NCBI RefSeq assembly: GCF_041075285.1
Contig: NZ_CP163512.1
Span: forward strand, 2,852,001-2,916,000
Origin: Providencia rettgeri
GTDB lineage: Bacteria; Pseudomonadota; Gammaproteobacteria; Enterobacterales; Enterobacteriaceae
Length of the DNA stretch: 64,000 nucleotides
Direction: 5' to 3'
Shown: in pieces, positions 18,125-28,410 of the stretch
Numbering within the stretch: the first letter of the stretch is position 1
Layout: every line of letters begins with the position of its first letter
Translations under genes and position numbers: made by a program
The notes under the pieces: generated by a model
Seen by the model: only the letters and a program-made list of their open reading frames with translations
Databases searched by the model: none
What the model was told of the DNA's origin: nothing

Positions 18125-19769
18125 TATCCGCCTCCTTCTGAGATGCACTACCCAGTGTGGCTTCATTCATCCCACACAACCCATGATAAACCCAGCTAGT
18201 AAATTCACTTTCACGCAATGCATCCCCCCAAGCAATTGGACGAACGCCTTTCCAACGTTCATTTAGGAAATGACTCAATTGCTGTTCAGTTTCATGTGGT
18301 GTGGCGACAATAAATCGATTAAGTAGCCCCGCAGCACGACAAGCACAAAGCTCTCCTTGGCAAGTCCCCATGCCTACACGGGTACGACGACGTAAATCCA
18401 ATAGATTGTTCACTGTGAGCGAATTGACGGCGTAACGCACCTCTCCCGCAGTGACAGCTTCACATTCGCAGACTAAACTTTTATCCAAGCGGTCGGCGCT
18501 TAAAATTGCAGAAGCGCGGTCACCGTGGCGATAGACCGCAGAACCACGAATTGGCGCAGGGATGGAGACGACGTTGCGCAACGCTTCTTCAGCGCTGTGT
18601 TGTGACCCAGGAAGAGGAGCTTCCGCGGTAGTACATTTCGCTGAGTGACCGAGTTTTTCACAGACTTTATCCGTTGCCCATTCAGCCATCAGTCGATATG
18701 TCATTAATTTACCACCCGTAATAGTGATAAAGCCTTCCATTCCATCACGTTTTGCATGGTCTAAAAGGACAATGCCACGGCTGACATTTCGCCCTGACGG
18801 GTCATCATCACTGGCGACTAAAGGGCGAACTCCTGCGTAAGCGCGTAAAATACGCGTTGTCGCCAATGCCGGTGATAACATCGAACCTTCACGAATGAGA
18901 ATATCCACCTCTTGCGGTGTGACATACATATTATCAATTTGGTCATATTCAATATGCGTAGAGGTGGTACCGATCAGGGAAATGGTATCACCAGGCACTA
19001 AAATGTCAGCATCCGCAGGCTTACGACAACGATTGATCACCATGTTGTTTAAGCGATGACCTAAAATCAATAGTGCCCCTTTAGCCGGAAACATTTTGAT
19101 TTTTAAGTCACCATATTCTGCAATTTTTTGTCCCCAAATACCGCCTGCATTGACGACAATTTCAGCATAAATATCGTACTGCTTTTTCGCCTGATGATCG
19201 TAGACCGTCACACCACGCACCGTATCACCGTCACGAATAAGGCCGATAACCTCATGGTAAGTCAGCACTTTTGCGCCATGTTCTCGCGCATCTAACATGT
19301 TTGCTGCTGTTAAGCGGAATGGATCAACTGTGCCGTCAGGTACTCGAACCGCACCAATTAAATGAGGGTTGACTGACGGCTCAAGGCGGATCGCCTCTGC
19401 GGGATCAATCGCATTCGCATCAATACCTGCACTTTGGCAAGCTGTAATAAATTTTTGCTGATATTCGAGGCTATCTTCAGGCAAAGTAATAAATAAGCCA
19501 TCTGTTCGCTCGATACAATGGTGAGCAATCCGCTTTAGGATCTTGTTCTCTTCAATACATTCCCTTGCAGATTCGCTATCGGTTACTGCGTAGCGAGCCC
19601 CACTATGGAGCAAACCGTGATTTCGCCCTGTTGCCCCGGTCGCAATATCGTGCCTTTCAAGTAAAACAGTTCTTAGACCTCGGCGAGCGCAGTCACGAGC
19701 GACCCCTGCGCCTGTTGCGCCACCACCAATAATGATGACATCCGTTTCAGTCACAGATGAGCCATTCAT
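18114..19769 (-). CDS. glpA: GlpA, anaerobic glycerol-3-phosphate dehydrogenase subunit A
   Basis: Catalytic FAD subunit oxidising sn-glycerol-3-phosphate to dihydroxyacetone phosphate. 551 residues: the N-terminal Rossmann motif VIIIGGGATGAGVARDCA, a DAO-type domain to about residue 370 with TGGKLMTYRLMAEWA, and a C-terminal BFD-like [2Fe-2S] region (CECEAVTAGEV and GTCQGELC). GAGG lies 8 bases before the ATG at 19769. First gene of glpACB, divergent from glpTQ, the same arrangement as in E. coli. Confidence 0.97.
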   Translation of the reverse strand: MNGSSVTETDVIIIGGGATGAGVARDCARRGLRTVLLERHDIATGATGRNHGLLHSGARYAVTDSESARECIEENKILKRIAHHCIERTDGLFITLPEDSLEYQQKFITACQSAGIDANAIDPAEAIRLEPSVNPHLIGAVRVPDGTVDPFRLTAANMLDAREHGAKVLTYHEVIGLIRDGDTVRGVTVYDHQAKKQYDIYAEIVVNAGGIWGQKIAEYGDLKIKMFPAKGALLILGHRLNNMVINRCRKPADADILVPGDTISLIGTTSTHIEYDQIDNMYVTPQEVDILIREGSMLSPALATTRILRAYAGVRPLVASDDDPSGRNVSRGIVLLDHAKRDGMEGFITITGGKLMTYRLMAEWATDKVCEKLGHSAKCTTAEAPLPGSQHSAEEALRNVVSIPAPIRGSAVYRHGDRASAILSADRLDKSLVCECEAVTAGEVRYAVNSLTVNNLLDLRRRTRVGMGTCQGELCACRAAGLLNRFIVATPHETEQQLSHFLNERWKGVRPIAWGDALRESEFTSWVYHGLCGMNEATLGSASQKEADNEI

Positions 19770-19863
19770 GTTGCATTCCTCACATTAATAAACATTTCTA
19801 TAATCGATAAGTACAGGTTCTATTTTTATAATCTATTATTAAATATAGACCAGAAACGTGCTC

Positions 19864-19883
19864 AATGTTTGATAAGGAACAAA
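19864..19883. promoter_or_regulatory. Candidate GlpR operator
   Basis: AATGTTTGATAAGGAACAAA differs little from the E. coli GlpR operator consensus WATGTTCGWTAWCGAACATW. It lies about 95 bp upstream of glpA in the divergent control region. GlpR repression relieved by glycerol-3-phosphate is known for both operons in E. coli. Other GlpR half-sites may be present and were not assigned. Confidence 0.65.
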
Positions 19884-20119
19884 AACGAAAGCGATTAGTA
19901 CATTTTTAGTAGTGAAAAGAACAATATCGTGACGAAAGTCACAAAATAATTAACATTTCTAGTTCCATTCCATTCACAAATGTCATTTACTATGCAACCT
20001 TATAAACAAAATCAATAATTGTGCGTTAGATTACAGATAAAATGTTTTCTAATAGATACAATTTAGAGCAATTAAGAAAATAAAAGATCTTAAATTACTC
20101 GATTGCTTTCGTTTTTGTT
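19878..20119. repeat. 15-bp inverted repeat flanking the glpA/glpT control region
   Basis: AACAAAAACGAAAGC at 19878-19892 recurs as its exact reverse complement at 20105-20119. The two arms are 212 bp apart and sit near the glpA and glpT ends of the spacer, about 85-125 bp from each start codon. The left arm overlaps the candidate GlpR operator. Confidence 0.9.
19928..19943. promoter_or_regulatory. CRP site between glpA and glpT
   Basis: CGTGA-CGAAAG-TCACA fits the CRP consensus TGTGA-N6-TCACA with one mismatch. Central position in the divergent glpA/glpT spacer suggests cAMP-CRP activation of one or both operons, as in E. coli. Confidence 0.75.
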
Positions 20120-20205
20120 ACTTCACCAATAATAAACACTCAATCCTTCTCTATTTCGAGGACGATGAAGTGTAAATAAATATTAGCATGCCATCGGAGG
20201 CGTAT

Positions 20206-21555
20206 ATGTTAAGCATTTTTAAACCAGCACCTCATATACAGAGGCTGCCAGCAGATAAGATAGATCCTGTCTATCGCAAGCTTCGCTGGCAGATCTTCAT
20301 GGGAATTTTCTTTGGTTACGCAGCGTATTACCTAGTTCGGAAGAACTTTGCCTTAGCAATGCCATACCTTGTTGAACAAGGGTTTTCTAAAGGTGACTTA
20401 GGTTTCGCCTTATCAGGAATTTCAATTGCTTACGGCTTTTCTAAATTTATCATGGGGTCATTCTCTGACCGCGCGAACCCTCGCTATTTCTTACCTGCTG
20501 GTTTGATACTAGCTTCTGCTGTGATGTTAATCATGGGCTTCGTACCGTGGGCAACATCAAGCATCATGATCATGTTCATATTACTGTTCCTTTGTGGTTG
20601 GTTCCAAGGTATGGGTTGGCCGCCTTGTGGACGTACCATGGTGCACTGGTGGTCACAAAAAGAACGTGGTGGTATCGTTTCGGTTTGGAACTGTGCCCAC
20701 AACGTTGGTGGTGGTATCCCGCCATTGCTATTCCTGCTCGGTATGGCATGGTTTAATGACTGGAAAGCAGCTCTGTATATGCCAGCATTCGCCGCTATCC
20801 TTGTTGCCCTTATCGCATTTGCGTTAATGCGCGATACGCCACAATCTTGTGGTCTTCCACCTATCGAAGAATACAAAAACGACTATCCGACAGACTATAA
20901 AGCGTCTGATGAAGAAGAGTTAACAGCAAAAGAAATCTTCATGAAGTACGTTTTCCCTAACAAACTGTTATGGATGATTGCGATTGCGAACGTATTCGTA
21001 TACTTACTGCGCTACGGTGTTCTTGACTGGTCACCAACTTACCTGCGTGAAGTGAAACACTTCGCAATGGATAAATCATCATGGGCTTATTTCTTATATG
21101 AATACGCTGGTATCCCAGGCACATTATTATGTGGTTGGATGTCGGATAAAGTCTTCCGCGGTAACCGTGGTGCTACAGGCGTATTCTTCATGGTTCTTGT
21201 TACTATTGCGACTATCGTATTCTGGATGAACCCAGCGGGTAATCCGAACGTTGACATGGCATGTATGCTGATCATTGGTTTCTTAATCTATGGTCCAGTG
21301 ATGCTGATTGGTTTACACGCCCTTGAGCTCGCACCGAAAAAAGCCGCTGGTACTGCCGCTGGCTTTACGGGTCTGTTCGGCTACCTCGGAGGTTCAGTCG
21401 CGGCAAGTGCTATCGTGGGTTATACCGTTGACTTCTTCGGATGGGACGGTGGCTTCGCGGTCATGATTGGCGGTTCAGCTCTTGCGGTTGCTTTACTGTT
21501 CATCGTGATGGTTAGCGAAAACAAACACAAACGTGAATTAGCGAACTCTCAATAA
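20206..21555 (+). CDS. glpT: GlpT, glycerol-3-phosphate:phosphate antiporter
   Basis: Major-facilitator transporter exchanging external glycerol-3-phosphate for internal phosphate; also the usual entry route for fosfomycin. The ATG at 20206 ([17 protein letters not shown]) is chosen because GGAGG precedes it by 6 bases; an ATG six codons upstream has no such signal. 449 residues, against 452 in E. coli. Signatures include [31 protein letters not shown] and [20 protein letters not shown]. Transcribed with glpQ across an internal hairpin. Confidence 0.97.
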   Translation: MLSIFKPAPHIQRLPADKIDPVYRKLRWQIFMGIFFGYAAYYLVRKNFALAMPYLVEQGFSKGDLGFALSGISIAYGFSKFIMGSFSDRANPRYFLPAGLILASAVMLIMGFVPWATSSIMIMFILLFLCGWFQGMGWPPCGRTMVHWWSQKERGGIVSVWNCAHNVGGGIPPLLFLLGMAWFNDWKAALYMPAFAAILVALIAFALMRDTPQSCGLPPIEEYKNDYPTDYKASDEEELTAKEIFMKYVFPNKLLWMIAIANVFVYLLRYGVLDWSPTYLREVKHFAMDKSSWAYFLYEYAGIPGTLLCGWMSDKVFRGNRGATGVFFMVLVTIATIVFWMNPAGNPNVDMACMLIIGFLIYGPVMLIGLHALELAPKKAAGTAAGFTGLFGYLGGSVAASAIVGYTVDFFGWDGGFAVMIGGSALAVALLFIVMVSENKHKRELANSQ

Positions 21556-21585
21556 ACATTTTGTTTATGAATAAGCGCTAACCTC

Positions 21586-21620
21586 AAGGGCTATATCACT
21601 ACGATATAGCCCTTTTTTTA
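21586..21620 (+). terminator. glpT-glpQ intergenic terminator
   Basis: A 12-bp perfect stem AAGGGCTATATC/GATATAGCCCTT (21586-21597, 21603-21614) with a T-run. glpQ starts only 28 bp later with no obvious promoter, so this probably acts as a partial terminator lowering glpQ expression relative to glpT. Confidence 0.85.
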
Positions 21621-21647
21621 TCAAAAAAGTGCCAAGGAGATATAATC

Positions 21648-22715
21648 ATGAACTTCCCATTAAAAACATTGGTGGCAAGTATGGTTTTAGTGATGTCAGT
21701 GTCTGCTGCCGCGCAAGCGACAAATAAAGTGGTCATTGCCCATCGTGGTGCAAGTGGTTACTTACCTGAACACACCTTACCAGCTAAAGCGATGGCTTAT
21801 GCACAAGGTGCCGATTTTCTAGAGCAAGACCTCGTGATGACGAAAGATAATGAGCTGGTTGTGTTACACGACCATTATCTTGACCGTGTGACGGATGTGG
21901 CTGAGCGTTTTCCTGACCGCGCTCGTAAAGATGGTCGTTATTACGCGATTGATTTCACTTTACCTGAGATAAAGTCTCTAAAATTCACGGAAGGATTCGA
22001 TATTGTTGATGGCAAGCGAGTGCAAAGCTACCCAAATCGTTTCCCGATGGGTAAATCAGATTTTCGCATCCATACCTTCCAAGAAGAAATTGAATTTGTT
22101 CAAGGATTAAACAAATCAACTGGTAAAAATATTGGTATCTACCCAGAAATTAAAGCCCCTTGGTTCCACCTGCAAGAAGGCAAAGATATCACCAAGAAAA
22201 CACTCGAAGTTCTTAAAGAATATGGCTACACCACCAAGGATTCCAACGTTTATCTACAGTCATTTGATCCAAATGACCTAAAACGTATCAAAAATACCTT
22301 GATGCCAGAAATGGGAATGGATATTAAATTAATTCAATTGATTGCTTATACCGATTGGAACGAGACTCAAGAGCAAAAACCTGACGGAACGTGGGTTAAT
22401 TACAATTATGATTGGATGATGAAGCCCGGTGCCATGAAAGAAATTGCCACCTATGCAGATGGTATTGGTCCTGATTATCATATGTTAATTAGTGAAGAGT
22501 CCACCCCAAACAATATCAAAGTGAATGGTATGGTAAAAGAAGCCCACGAAAACAAGATGGCGGTTCACCCATTTACCATCCGTGTCGACAAACTGCCGAA
22601 ATACGCGAAAGATGGGCAGCAGCTTTACGATATCATTTACAACCAAGCCGATGTTGATGGAGCCTTTACTGACTTCCCTGATTTAGGTGTGCAGTTCTTA
22701 CAGAAACAAAAATAG
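21648..22715 (+). CDS. glpQ: GlpQ, periplasmic glycerophosphodiester phosphodiesterase
   Basis: Hydrolyses glycerophosphodiesters to glycerol-3-phosphate and an alcohol in the periplasm, feeding GlpT. A signal peptide occupies about residues 1-24 (cleavage near AAAQA-TNKVV). The catalytic GDPD core shows VIAHRGASGYLPEHTLPAK, LEQDLVMTKDNELVVLHDHYLDRVTDV (split around residue 60-85) and YPEIKAPWFH. 355 residues, close to the 358 of E. coli. Confidence 0.96.
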   Translation: MNFPLKTLVASMVLVMSVSAAAQATNKVVIAHRGASGYLPEHTLPAKAMAYAQGADFLEQDLVMTKDNELVVLHDHYLDRVTDVAERFPDRARKDGRYYAIDFTLPEIKSLKFTEGFDIVDGKRVQSYPNRFPMGKSDFRIHTFQEEIEFVQGLNKSTGKNIGIYPEIKAPWFHLQEGKDITKKTLEVLKEYGYTTKDSNVYLQSFDPNDLKRIKNTLMPEMGMDIKLIQLIAYTDWNETQEQKPDGTWVNYNYDWMMKPGAMKEIATYADGIGPDYHMLISEESTPNNIKVNGMVKEAHENKMAVHPFTIRVDKLPKYAKDGQQLYDIIYNQADVDGAFTDFPDLGVQFLQKQK

Positions 22716-22734
22716 TTTTCTGTAAAAATAACCA

Positions 22735-22760
22735 ATAATGCAGCCATTTGGCTGCATTAT
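22735..22760. terminator. Shared glpQ/epmA terminator hairpin
   Basis: An 11-bp perfect stem ATAATGCAGCC/GGCTGCATTAT around ATTT lies between the convergent ends of glpQ and epmA. The T-run is better on the minus strand (TGGTTATTTTT), so it may mainly serve epmA. Confidence 0.75.
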
Positions 22761-22786
22761 ATAAAGGGAAATAAGCTTGATATGCG

Positions 22787-23764
22787 TTATGCAATTGTCA
22801 CTGGAAAAGCAATCACATCACTGATTTTTTCTGCATTTAGCGCAATCATAATCAAACGATCAACCCCCACTGCGACGCCTGAGCAATCTGGCAGTCCATG
22901 TTCTAATGCCGCCAATAAATGTTCATCAATCGGTTGAACAGGTAATCCCATCGCTGCACGTTTACGGTTATCTTGCTCGAAACGTTGGCGTTGTTCGCTA
23001 GCATCGGTCAATTCATGGAAACCATTTGCCAGCTCCATACCTTTATAGTAAACCTCAAAGCGTTCTGCGACACGGTGATCTTCAGTGCTAATTACCGCTA
23101 AAGAAGCCTGAGTTGCCGGAAAGTGATACACTACAACCGGTTTTTCTTTACCAATATGCGGCTCAACCCCCATAGTAAAAAGCAACTGTAACAGCGTATC
23201 TTTATCCTCTTCCTGCTCAGCAATATTACTCAAATCAAGACGTGCCGCCACTTCACGCAGCTCACTTTTCTCTGCGGATAATGGGTCAATATTTAAATGA
23301 CGTAAAAAGGCTTGTTGATAAGAAAGTAACTCTGCACTTTCACATTCCAGTACCTGTTGTAACAAGTCATCCACTTCATTAATTAAGCGGTACATATCGA
23401 AATGCGGGCGATACCATTCAAGCATGGTAAACTCAGGATTGTGATGTCTCCCCGCTTCTTCGTTACGAAAACTACGACCGAGCTGATAAATCGGTCCACT
23501 ACCTGCGGCTAGCAAGCGCTTCATGTGGTATTCAGGGCTGGTCATCAGATAAAGATTAATGCCTTGCGCAGCACCAGGGCCAACAAAACGTGTTTCAAAT
23601 GGCACAAGATGGAAGTCAGTCACAGTAGCCTGACTCATTGCCGGGGTTTCGACCTCTAGTACACAGCGATCAGTAAAAAAACGTCTGATTTCCGCAATAA
23701 TTTTTGCGCGCTGCAACAGGTTAGCGATGGGGGCAGTTGGCAGCCAGTTCGCTATATCACTCAT
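22787..23764 (-). CDS. epmA: EpmA (PoxA/GenX), EF-P lysine ligase
   Basis: Class-II lysyl-tRNA-synthetase paralogue that attaches (R)-beta-lysine to Lys34 of elongation factor P instead of to tRNA. 325 residues, the length of the paralogue without an anticodon-binding domain. Motif 2 is [20 protein letters not shown] (about residues 100-119), and motif 3 is [14 protein letters not shown] near the C-terminus. Its substrate (efp, 39.6 kb) and the beta-lysine-making mutase (epmB, 40.2 kb) are also in this window. It lies next to frd as in E. coli. Confidence 0.96.
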   Translation of the reverse strand: MSDIANWLPTAPIANLLQRAKIIAEIRRFFTDRCVLEVETPAMSQATVTDFHLVPFETRFVGPGAAQGINLYLMTSPEYHMKRLLAAGSGPIYQLGRSFRNEEAGRHHNPEFTMLEWYRPHFDMYRLINEVDDLLQQVLECESAELLSYQQAFLRHLNIDPLSAEKSELREVAARLDLSNIAEQEEDKDTLLQLLFTMGVEPHIGKEKPVVVYHFPATQASLAVISTEDHRVAERFEVYYKGMELANGFHELTDASEQRQRFEQDNRKRAAMGLPVQPIDEHLLAALEHGLPDCSGVAVGVDRLIMIALNAEKISDVIAFPVTIA

Positions 23765-23991
23765 TAAGATGACTCCAAAATAAACTTAGTCGTGCAGTGT
23801 ACTCACCTCTCAAACAACGCACAATGCATTTTCAACGCTTCTACGCACATTTATCTGGCATAAAAAGGTCGTGAGAAAATAATCCGGGTTCTTCGCACTA
23901 GAAGTGAGTATAGATGGCATGATTATCCTCGGCTTTACTCGATTAAGCAAACCCTGGCAAATAACGGGGTCTTGCCGTTTAAGCTCAGCGA

Positions 23992-24263
23992 GGGGCTGTT
24001 TATCTTTGCTGCTGATTTTTACCGCTAAAAAAGGTTAAAAAACAGTCCAAAAAGTGAAAAATGTATCCGTCGTGGCTGACTGATGACGATTTAAATCAAC
24101 TATTGTCCCTAAACGCTGCCCTACGGGTTCGATTAAAGCACATTTCACTCATTTAATGCTGCGTTGAGAGGCTCCTGCCCGGTTCACTCGGCGGCGAACC
24201 TCTCGCCTTTCCTAAAATGGCTTTAATTCGAATAAAAATTGACCATCAAAGATAAACAGCCCC
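23992..24263 (-). mobile_element. MITE-like repeat, copy 1 (complete)
   Basis: A 272-bp non-coding element with terminal inverted repeats GGGGCTGTTTATCTTTGnTG (19 of 20 positions matching between ends). The right end abuts a TA dinucleotide; the left flank is GA. The interior holds nested inverted repeats, with GAGAGG...CCTCTC around GGTTCGCC...GAACC and TTCGAATTAAAGC against GCTTTAATCGAA. Copies 2 and 3 at 29118 and 32103 lie in the opposite orientation. No transposase is encoded, so it would need one in trans. Confidence 0.85.
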
Positions 24264-24874
24264 TAGTAAAATCGCACTAGCCGCCTTTGTTTAACACAAG
24301 GGGAAATATGATTATTTCTTATATTATGTGACGAAACTGTTAATAAAAAAGTGAAACGATTCGCTTTCTCAGCAAATAGAAAAGGAGAAATTAAAAAATA
24401 CAAAAAGCATTTAAATAAATAGTGAAGCAAATCCCAATTTAATATTCGGTATCAATTAAAATCTTCACGGCAAATAACCCTATTATTCACTTATCACAAA
24501 CCAATCCCGACCAATTTACTCGGTTTTTAATACTAGTTTTTAATGTAAAAATAATGATAATCATTTGAAATTTCTTTTTATTCACCCTTAACACACTAAA
24601 AATAACTTAATTGTAAAAACAATTTATAAAAAATCGACATAGCTCACACTTTACAGGTAAATTCACCCAAAACACCCCTCTATATCAAATTTATCGCTGG
24701 GACTATTCGTTATAATTCACAGCAAGATAAGTCATTATTAGCTATTATATTATTTACTATTAAAAAAGAGAGATTTGACAATTTAACATTAGATTGAATT
24801 GAAAATGACCTAGCTAATTATCAAAAGTATTTAAAAGAATTTATCAATTTACACTTGAACAATGGAGAAGCGCA
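24264..24874 (+). other. frd upstream region
   Basis: A 611-bp AT-rich spacer between the MITE copy and frdA. It carries a Fur-box-like sequence (24550-24568), and a TTGAAA/TTAACA pair with 17-bp spacing (24565-24593) that could form a promoter. No convincing FNR box (TTGAT-N4-ATCAA) was found, although anaerobic activation of frd is expected. No credible coding frame. Confidence 0.55.
24550..24568. promoter_or_regulatory. Fur-box-like site upstream of frdA
   Basis: AATAATGATAATCATTTGA matches 15 consecutive positions (ATAATGATAATCATT) of the 19-bp Fur consensus GATAATGATAATCATTATC. It lies 307 bp before the frdA start and overlaps a possible -35 (TTGAAA, 24565-24570). Iron regulation of frd or of an unannotated transcript is inference. 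Confidence 0.65.
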
Positions 24875-26671
24875 GTGCAAACCTTCAATGCCGATTTAGC
24901 GATTATCGGGGCCGGGGGCGCAGGCTTACGTGCAGCAATTGCTGCCGCTGAAGCAAATCCCAATATCAAGATTGCTCTGGTCTCAAAAGTATACCCAATG
25001 CGTAGTCACACCGTGGCCGCAGAGGGAGGATCAGCTGCAGTTACTCAGGCTCATGACTCCTATGACTATCATTTTAATGATACTGTCGCAGGTGGGGACT
25101 GGCTGTGTGAGCAAGATGTCGTCGATTATTTCGTTGAACATTGCCCTACAGAAATGACCCAACTTGAATTATGGGGCTGCCCGTGGAGCCGTAAACCAGA
25201 TGGTTCAGTTAACGTTCGCCGCTTTGGTGGAATGAAAATTGAGCGTACATGGTTTGCTGCCGATAAAACTGGCTTCCACATGCTCCATACTCTCTTCCAA
25301 ACATCATTAAAATACCCTCAAATTCAACGTTTTGATGAGCACTTTGTTCTCGACATTATTGTTGATGAAGGTCAAGCTCGTGGGCTGGTTGCCATCAACA
25401 TGATGGAAGGCACGAAAGTACAAATTCGTGCTAATGCTATCGTGATGGCAACTGGTGGTGCAGGTCGTGTTTATCGTTACAATACCAATGGGGGTATTGT
25501 TACAGGTGACGGTATGGGTATGGCATTCCGCCACGGTGTACCACTGCGCGATATGGAATTCGTTCAATATCACCCAACAGGGTTACCAGGCTCTGGTATC
25601 TTAATGACCGAAGGTTGTCGCGGTGAAGGTGGTATACTGGTTAATAAAGATGGCTACCGTTATTTGCAAGACTATGGAATGGGGCCTGAAACACCACTCG
25701 GTAAACCAGAAAACAAATATATGGAACTTGGTCCTCGAGACAAAGTTTCACAAGCTTTCTGGCATGAATGGCGTGCAGGTCGCACTATCAGCACTCACCG
25801 CGGTGATGTTGTACATCTCGATCTTCGCCACCTCGGCGCAGAAAAACTCCATGAGCGTTTACCGTTTATTTGCGAACTTGCAAAAGCCTATGTTGGTGTT
25901 GACCCTGTAACAGACCCAATTCCTGTTCGCCCTACCGCTCACTACACTATGGGTGGTATCGAAACAGATCAGCGTACTGAAACACGCATTAAAGGTCTGT
26001 TTGCTGTGGGTGAATGTTCTTCTGTAGGCTTACATGGTGCAAACCGTTTAGGTTCTAACTCACTGGCAGAGCTGGTGGTATTTGGTCGTTTAGCGGGTGA
26101 AGAAGCCGCACGCCATGCCGCTGAAGCAACACCTGCAAATGCGAGCGCCATTGAAGCACGTACCCGTGATATCGAAGATAACCTGAAAAAACTCATGAAC
26201 CAAAAAGGGAAAGAGAGCTGGTCGAAAATTCGTGATGAAATGGGGATGTCAATGGAAGAAGGCTGCGGTATCTACCGCACACCTGAATTAATGCAAAAAA
26301 CCGTTGATAAGATTGCTGAACTGAAAGAGCGCTTCAAACACGTCGAAATTACTGACCATAGTAGCGTCTTTAACACTGACCTACTGTACACCATTGAATT
26401 AGGCTTTGGTCTTGATGTGGCAGAATGTATGGCTCACTCTGCAATCAATCGTAAAGAATCACGCGGTGCGCACCAACGTCTCGACGAAGGCTGTACAGAA
26501 CGTGATGATGTGAATTTCCTTAAACATACTTTGGCATTCTATAACCCTGAGGGCTCCCCTCGTTTAGAATACAGTGATGTGAAAATCACGAAATCTCAGC
26601 CAGCTAAACGTGTTTACGGTGCCGAAGCTGAAGCTCAAGATAAGGCGAAGAAGGAGCAAGCTAATGGATGA
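24875..26671 (+). CDS. frdA: FrdA, fumarate reductase flavoprotein
   Basis: Catalytic subunit reducing fumarate to succinate in anaerobic respiration, with covalently bound FAD. 598 residues starting at a GTG ([20 protein letters not shown]) with GGAG 8 bases upstream. The FAD motif is [27 protein letters not shown] contains the flavin-attachment His; active-site stretches include [17 protein letters not shown] and [13 protein letters not shown]. The C-terminus ends AKKEQANG and overlaps the frdB start by 8 bases. Confidence 0.98.
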   Translation: MQTFNADLAIIGAGGAGLRAAIAAAEANPNIKIALVSKVYPMRSHTVAAEGGSAAVTQAHDSYDYHFNDTVAGGDWLCEQDVVDYFVEHCPTEMTQLELWGCPWSRKPDGSVNVRRFGGMKIERTWFAADKTGFHMLHTLFQTSLKYPQIQRFDEHFVLDIIVDEGQARGLVAINMMEGTKVQIRANAIVMATGGAGRVYRYNTNGGIVTGDGMGMAFRHGVPLRDMEFVQYHPTGLPGSGILMTEGCRGEGGILVNKDGYRYLQDYGMGPETPLGKPENKYMELGPRDKVSQAFWHEWRAGRTISTHRGDVVHLDLRHLGAEKLHERLPFICELAKAYVGVDPVTDPIPVRPTAHYTMGGIETDQRTETRIKGLFAVGECSSVGLHGANRLGSNSLAELVVFGRLAGEEAARHAAEATPANASAIEARTRDIEDNLKKLMNQKGKESWSKIRDEMGMSMEEGCGIYRTPELMQKTVDKIAELKERFKHVEITDHSSVFNTDLLYTIELGFGLDVAECMAHSAINRKESRGAHQRLDEGCTERDDVNFLKHTLAFYNPEGSPRLEYSDVKITKSQPAKRVYGAEAEAQDKAKKEQANG

Positions 26672-27398
26672 TATGAAACACCTAAAAATGGAGATCATGC
26701 GTTACAATCCGGAAACGGATAGTGAGCCCCATTTGGTGACGTATGATGTCCCTTACGATGAGCAAACTTCTTTGTTAGATGCGTTAGGCTACATCAAAGA
26801 TAACCTCGCTCCTGACCTATCTTATCGTTGGTCTTGTCGTATGGCGATTTGTGGTTCTTGCGGCATGATGGTCGATAAAGTACCTAAACTGGCTTGTAAA
26901 ACATTCCTGCGTGAATATCCGCAAGGCATGAGGGTTGAGCCATTAGGTAATTTCCCAATCGAGCGCGACCTTATTGTTGATATGACACACTTTATTGAAC
27001 GTTTAGAAGCAATCAAACCGTACATTATCGGTAATGATCGTAAACCTTCTGAAGGTCCAAATAAACAAACGCCTGCACAGATGGCTAAATACCATCAGTT
27101 CTCAGGCTGTATCAACTGTGGTCTGTGCTATGCAGCATGCCCACAATTTGGGCTAAACCCTGAGTTTATCGGCCCAGCGGCAATTACATTGGCAGAGCGC
27201 TACAATCAAGATAGCCGTGACCATGGTGCGAAAGAGCGTATGCCTCTGTTAAATGGGGATAACGGTGTCTGGAGCTGTACATTTGTGGGCTACTGCTCTG
27301 AAGTCTGTCCTAAGCATGTCGACCCTGCGGCCGCTATCCAACAAGGTAAAGCAGCCAGCGCGCAAGACTTTGTTATCGCCATGCTGAAGCCACGATAA
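26664..27398 (+). CDS. frdB: FrdB, fumarate reductase iron-sulfur subunit
   Basis: Carries the three Fe-S clusters passing electrons from menaquinol to FrdA. The start at 26664 ([17 protein letters not shown]) has AAGGAG upstream and matches the E. coli N-terminus; the frame extension before it lies in frdA. 244 residues with the [2Fe-2S] motif [12 protein letters not shown] (about residues 57-68), then [12 protein letters not shown] and [12 protein letters not shown] for the other clusters. Confidence 0.97.
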   Translation: MDDMKHLKMEIMRYNPETDSEPHLVTYDVPYDEQTSLLDALGYIKDNLAPDLSYRWSCRMAICGSCGMMVDKVPKLACKTFLREYPQGMRVEPLGNFPIERDLIVDMTHFIERLEAIKPYIIGNDRKPSEGPNKQTPAQMAKYHQFSGCINCGLCYAACPQFGLNPEFIGPAAITLAERYNQDSRDHGAKERMPLLNGDNGVWSCTFVGYCSEVCPKHVDPAAAIQQGKAASAQDFVIAMLKPR

Positions 27399-27412
27399 GG
27401 AGAATTGAAGTC

Positions 27413-27808
27413 ATGACAACAAAACGTAAACCCTATATCAGGGAAATGAAGGGCGATTGGTGGCAAAAGCTGGGTTTTTATCGCTTTTATATCATGCGTG
27501 AAAGTACCTCGGTTCTTCAGGTTTGGTTTAGCCTTTTAGTATTATATGGCGTATTTGCACTAAAAAGCGGACCAGAATCATGGGCCGGCTTTGTTGGCTT
27601 TCTCAGCAACCCTATCGTGCTTATCATTAATATCATTACTTTGGCTGCAACGCTGTTACATACCACAACGTGGTTTAAACTGGCACCGAAAGCAGTCAAT
27701 ATTGTTGTTAAAGATAAAAAAATGTCGGAAGAACCTATTGTTAAAGGTTTTTGGGCATTAACGATCTTGGTAACTGCCGCTATCTTAGCTATCGCACTGT
27801 TATTTTAA
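27413..27808 (+). CDS. frdC: FrdC, fumarate reductase membrane anchor
   Basis: One of two hydrophobic subunits that anchor FrdAB and form the menaquinol site. 131 residues with three membrane segments (about 30-50, 60-82, 108-130). [27 protein letters not shown] (split by position 4-30) is typical of the family N-terminus. It lies 14 bp after frdB. Confidence 0.96.
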   Translation: MTTKRKPYIREMKGDWWQKLGFYRFYIMRESTSVLQVWFSLLVLYGVFALKSGPESWAGFVGFLSNPIVLIINIITLAATLLHTTTWFKLAPKAVNIVVKDKKMSEEPIVKGFWALTILVTAAILAIALLF

Positions 27809-27823
27809 TCAACGGAGGATCTG

Positions 27824-28177
27824 ATGAATCTAACGCCTAAACGTTCCGATGAACCAGTTTTCTGGGGATTATTTGGTGCCGGCGGTATGTGGAGTGCTAT
27901 TGTTGGCCCGGCCATCATCATTCTACTTGGGATTTTAATCCCACTGGGGATCGCACCTGAAATGTTGAGCTACGAACGTATTCTCACATTTTGCCAAAGC
28001 TTTATCGGTCGTATTTTCTTGTTACTGATGATTATTCTGCCAGTTTGGTGTGGGATGCACCGTATCCACCACACGCTGCACGATTTTAAAATCCATGTTC
28101 CAGCAACAAAATGGGTTTTCTACGGCGGTTCTGCAATCATTAGTGTTATTGCTCTGATTGGTGTATTTACACTGTAA
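27824..28177 (+). CDS. frdD: FrdD, fumarate reductase membrane anchor
   Basis: Second membrane anchor of fumarate reductase. 117 residues with three membrane segments; the characteristic N-terminus [20 protein letters not shown] and the [14 protein letters not shown] loop agree with E. coli FrdD. Last gene of frdABCD, followed by a cluster of strong hairpins. Confidence 0.96.
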   Translation: MNLTPKRSDEPVFWGLFGAGGMWSAIVGPAIIILLGILIPLGIAPEMLSYERILTFCQSFIGRIFLLLMIILPVWCGMHRIHHTLHDFKIHVPATKWVFYGGSAIISVIALIGVFTL

Positions 28178-28198
28178 TCACGCAATAATTTGTATACT

Positions 28199-28410
28199 CA
28201 TCAATACCCCATACTTATTCAAGTATGGGGTATTGATGTTGTTGACAAAGTGGGATAAAAGCGTGGTTTTCCCACTTTGTGTTATCAGGCGAAAATCAAT
28301 ATATTGATTTTCCTTGTTTATTTTCAAAACCTATCCAACCTGCTGCCAAACATGTTATGTTTGGCAGCAGTCTGAATATCCCATACTTATTCAAGTATGG
28401 GATATTTTTT
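28199..28410 (+). repeat. Five-hairpin cluster after frdD (includes terminator)
   Basis: Five inverted repeats in about 210 bp: an 18-bp perfect stem at 28199-28238, one at about 28245-28279 (ACAAAGTGGGA/TCCCACTTTGT), a 22-bp perfect palindrome at 28291-28312, a 14-bp perfect stem at 28340-28370, and a 14-bp stem at 28375-28406 ending in a T-run. The first and last share the same core CCCATACTT-ATTC-AAGTATGGG. The last is the most terminator-like. No credible protein is encoded here. Confidence 0.9.

Noticed and set aside
24264..24874. FNR box for frdA
   Set aside because: TTGACAATTTAAC near 24776 was considered but lacks the second half-site; no good match was found by eye.
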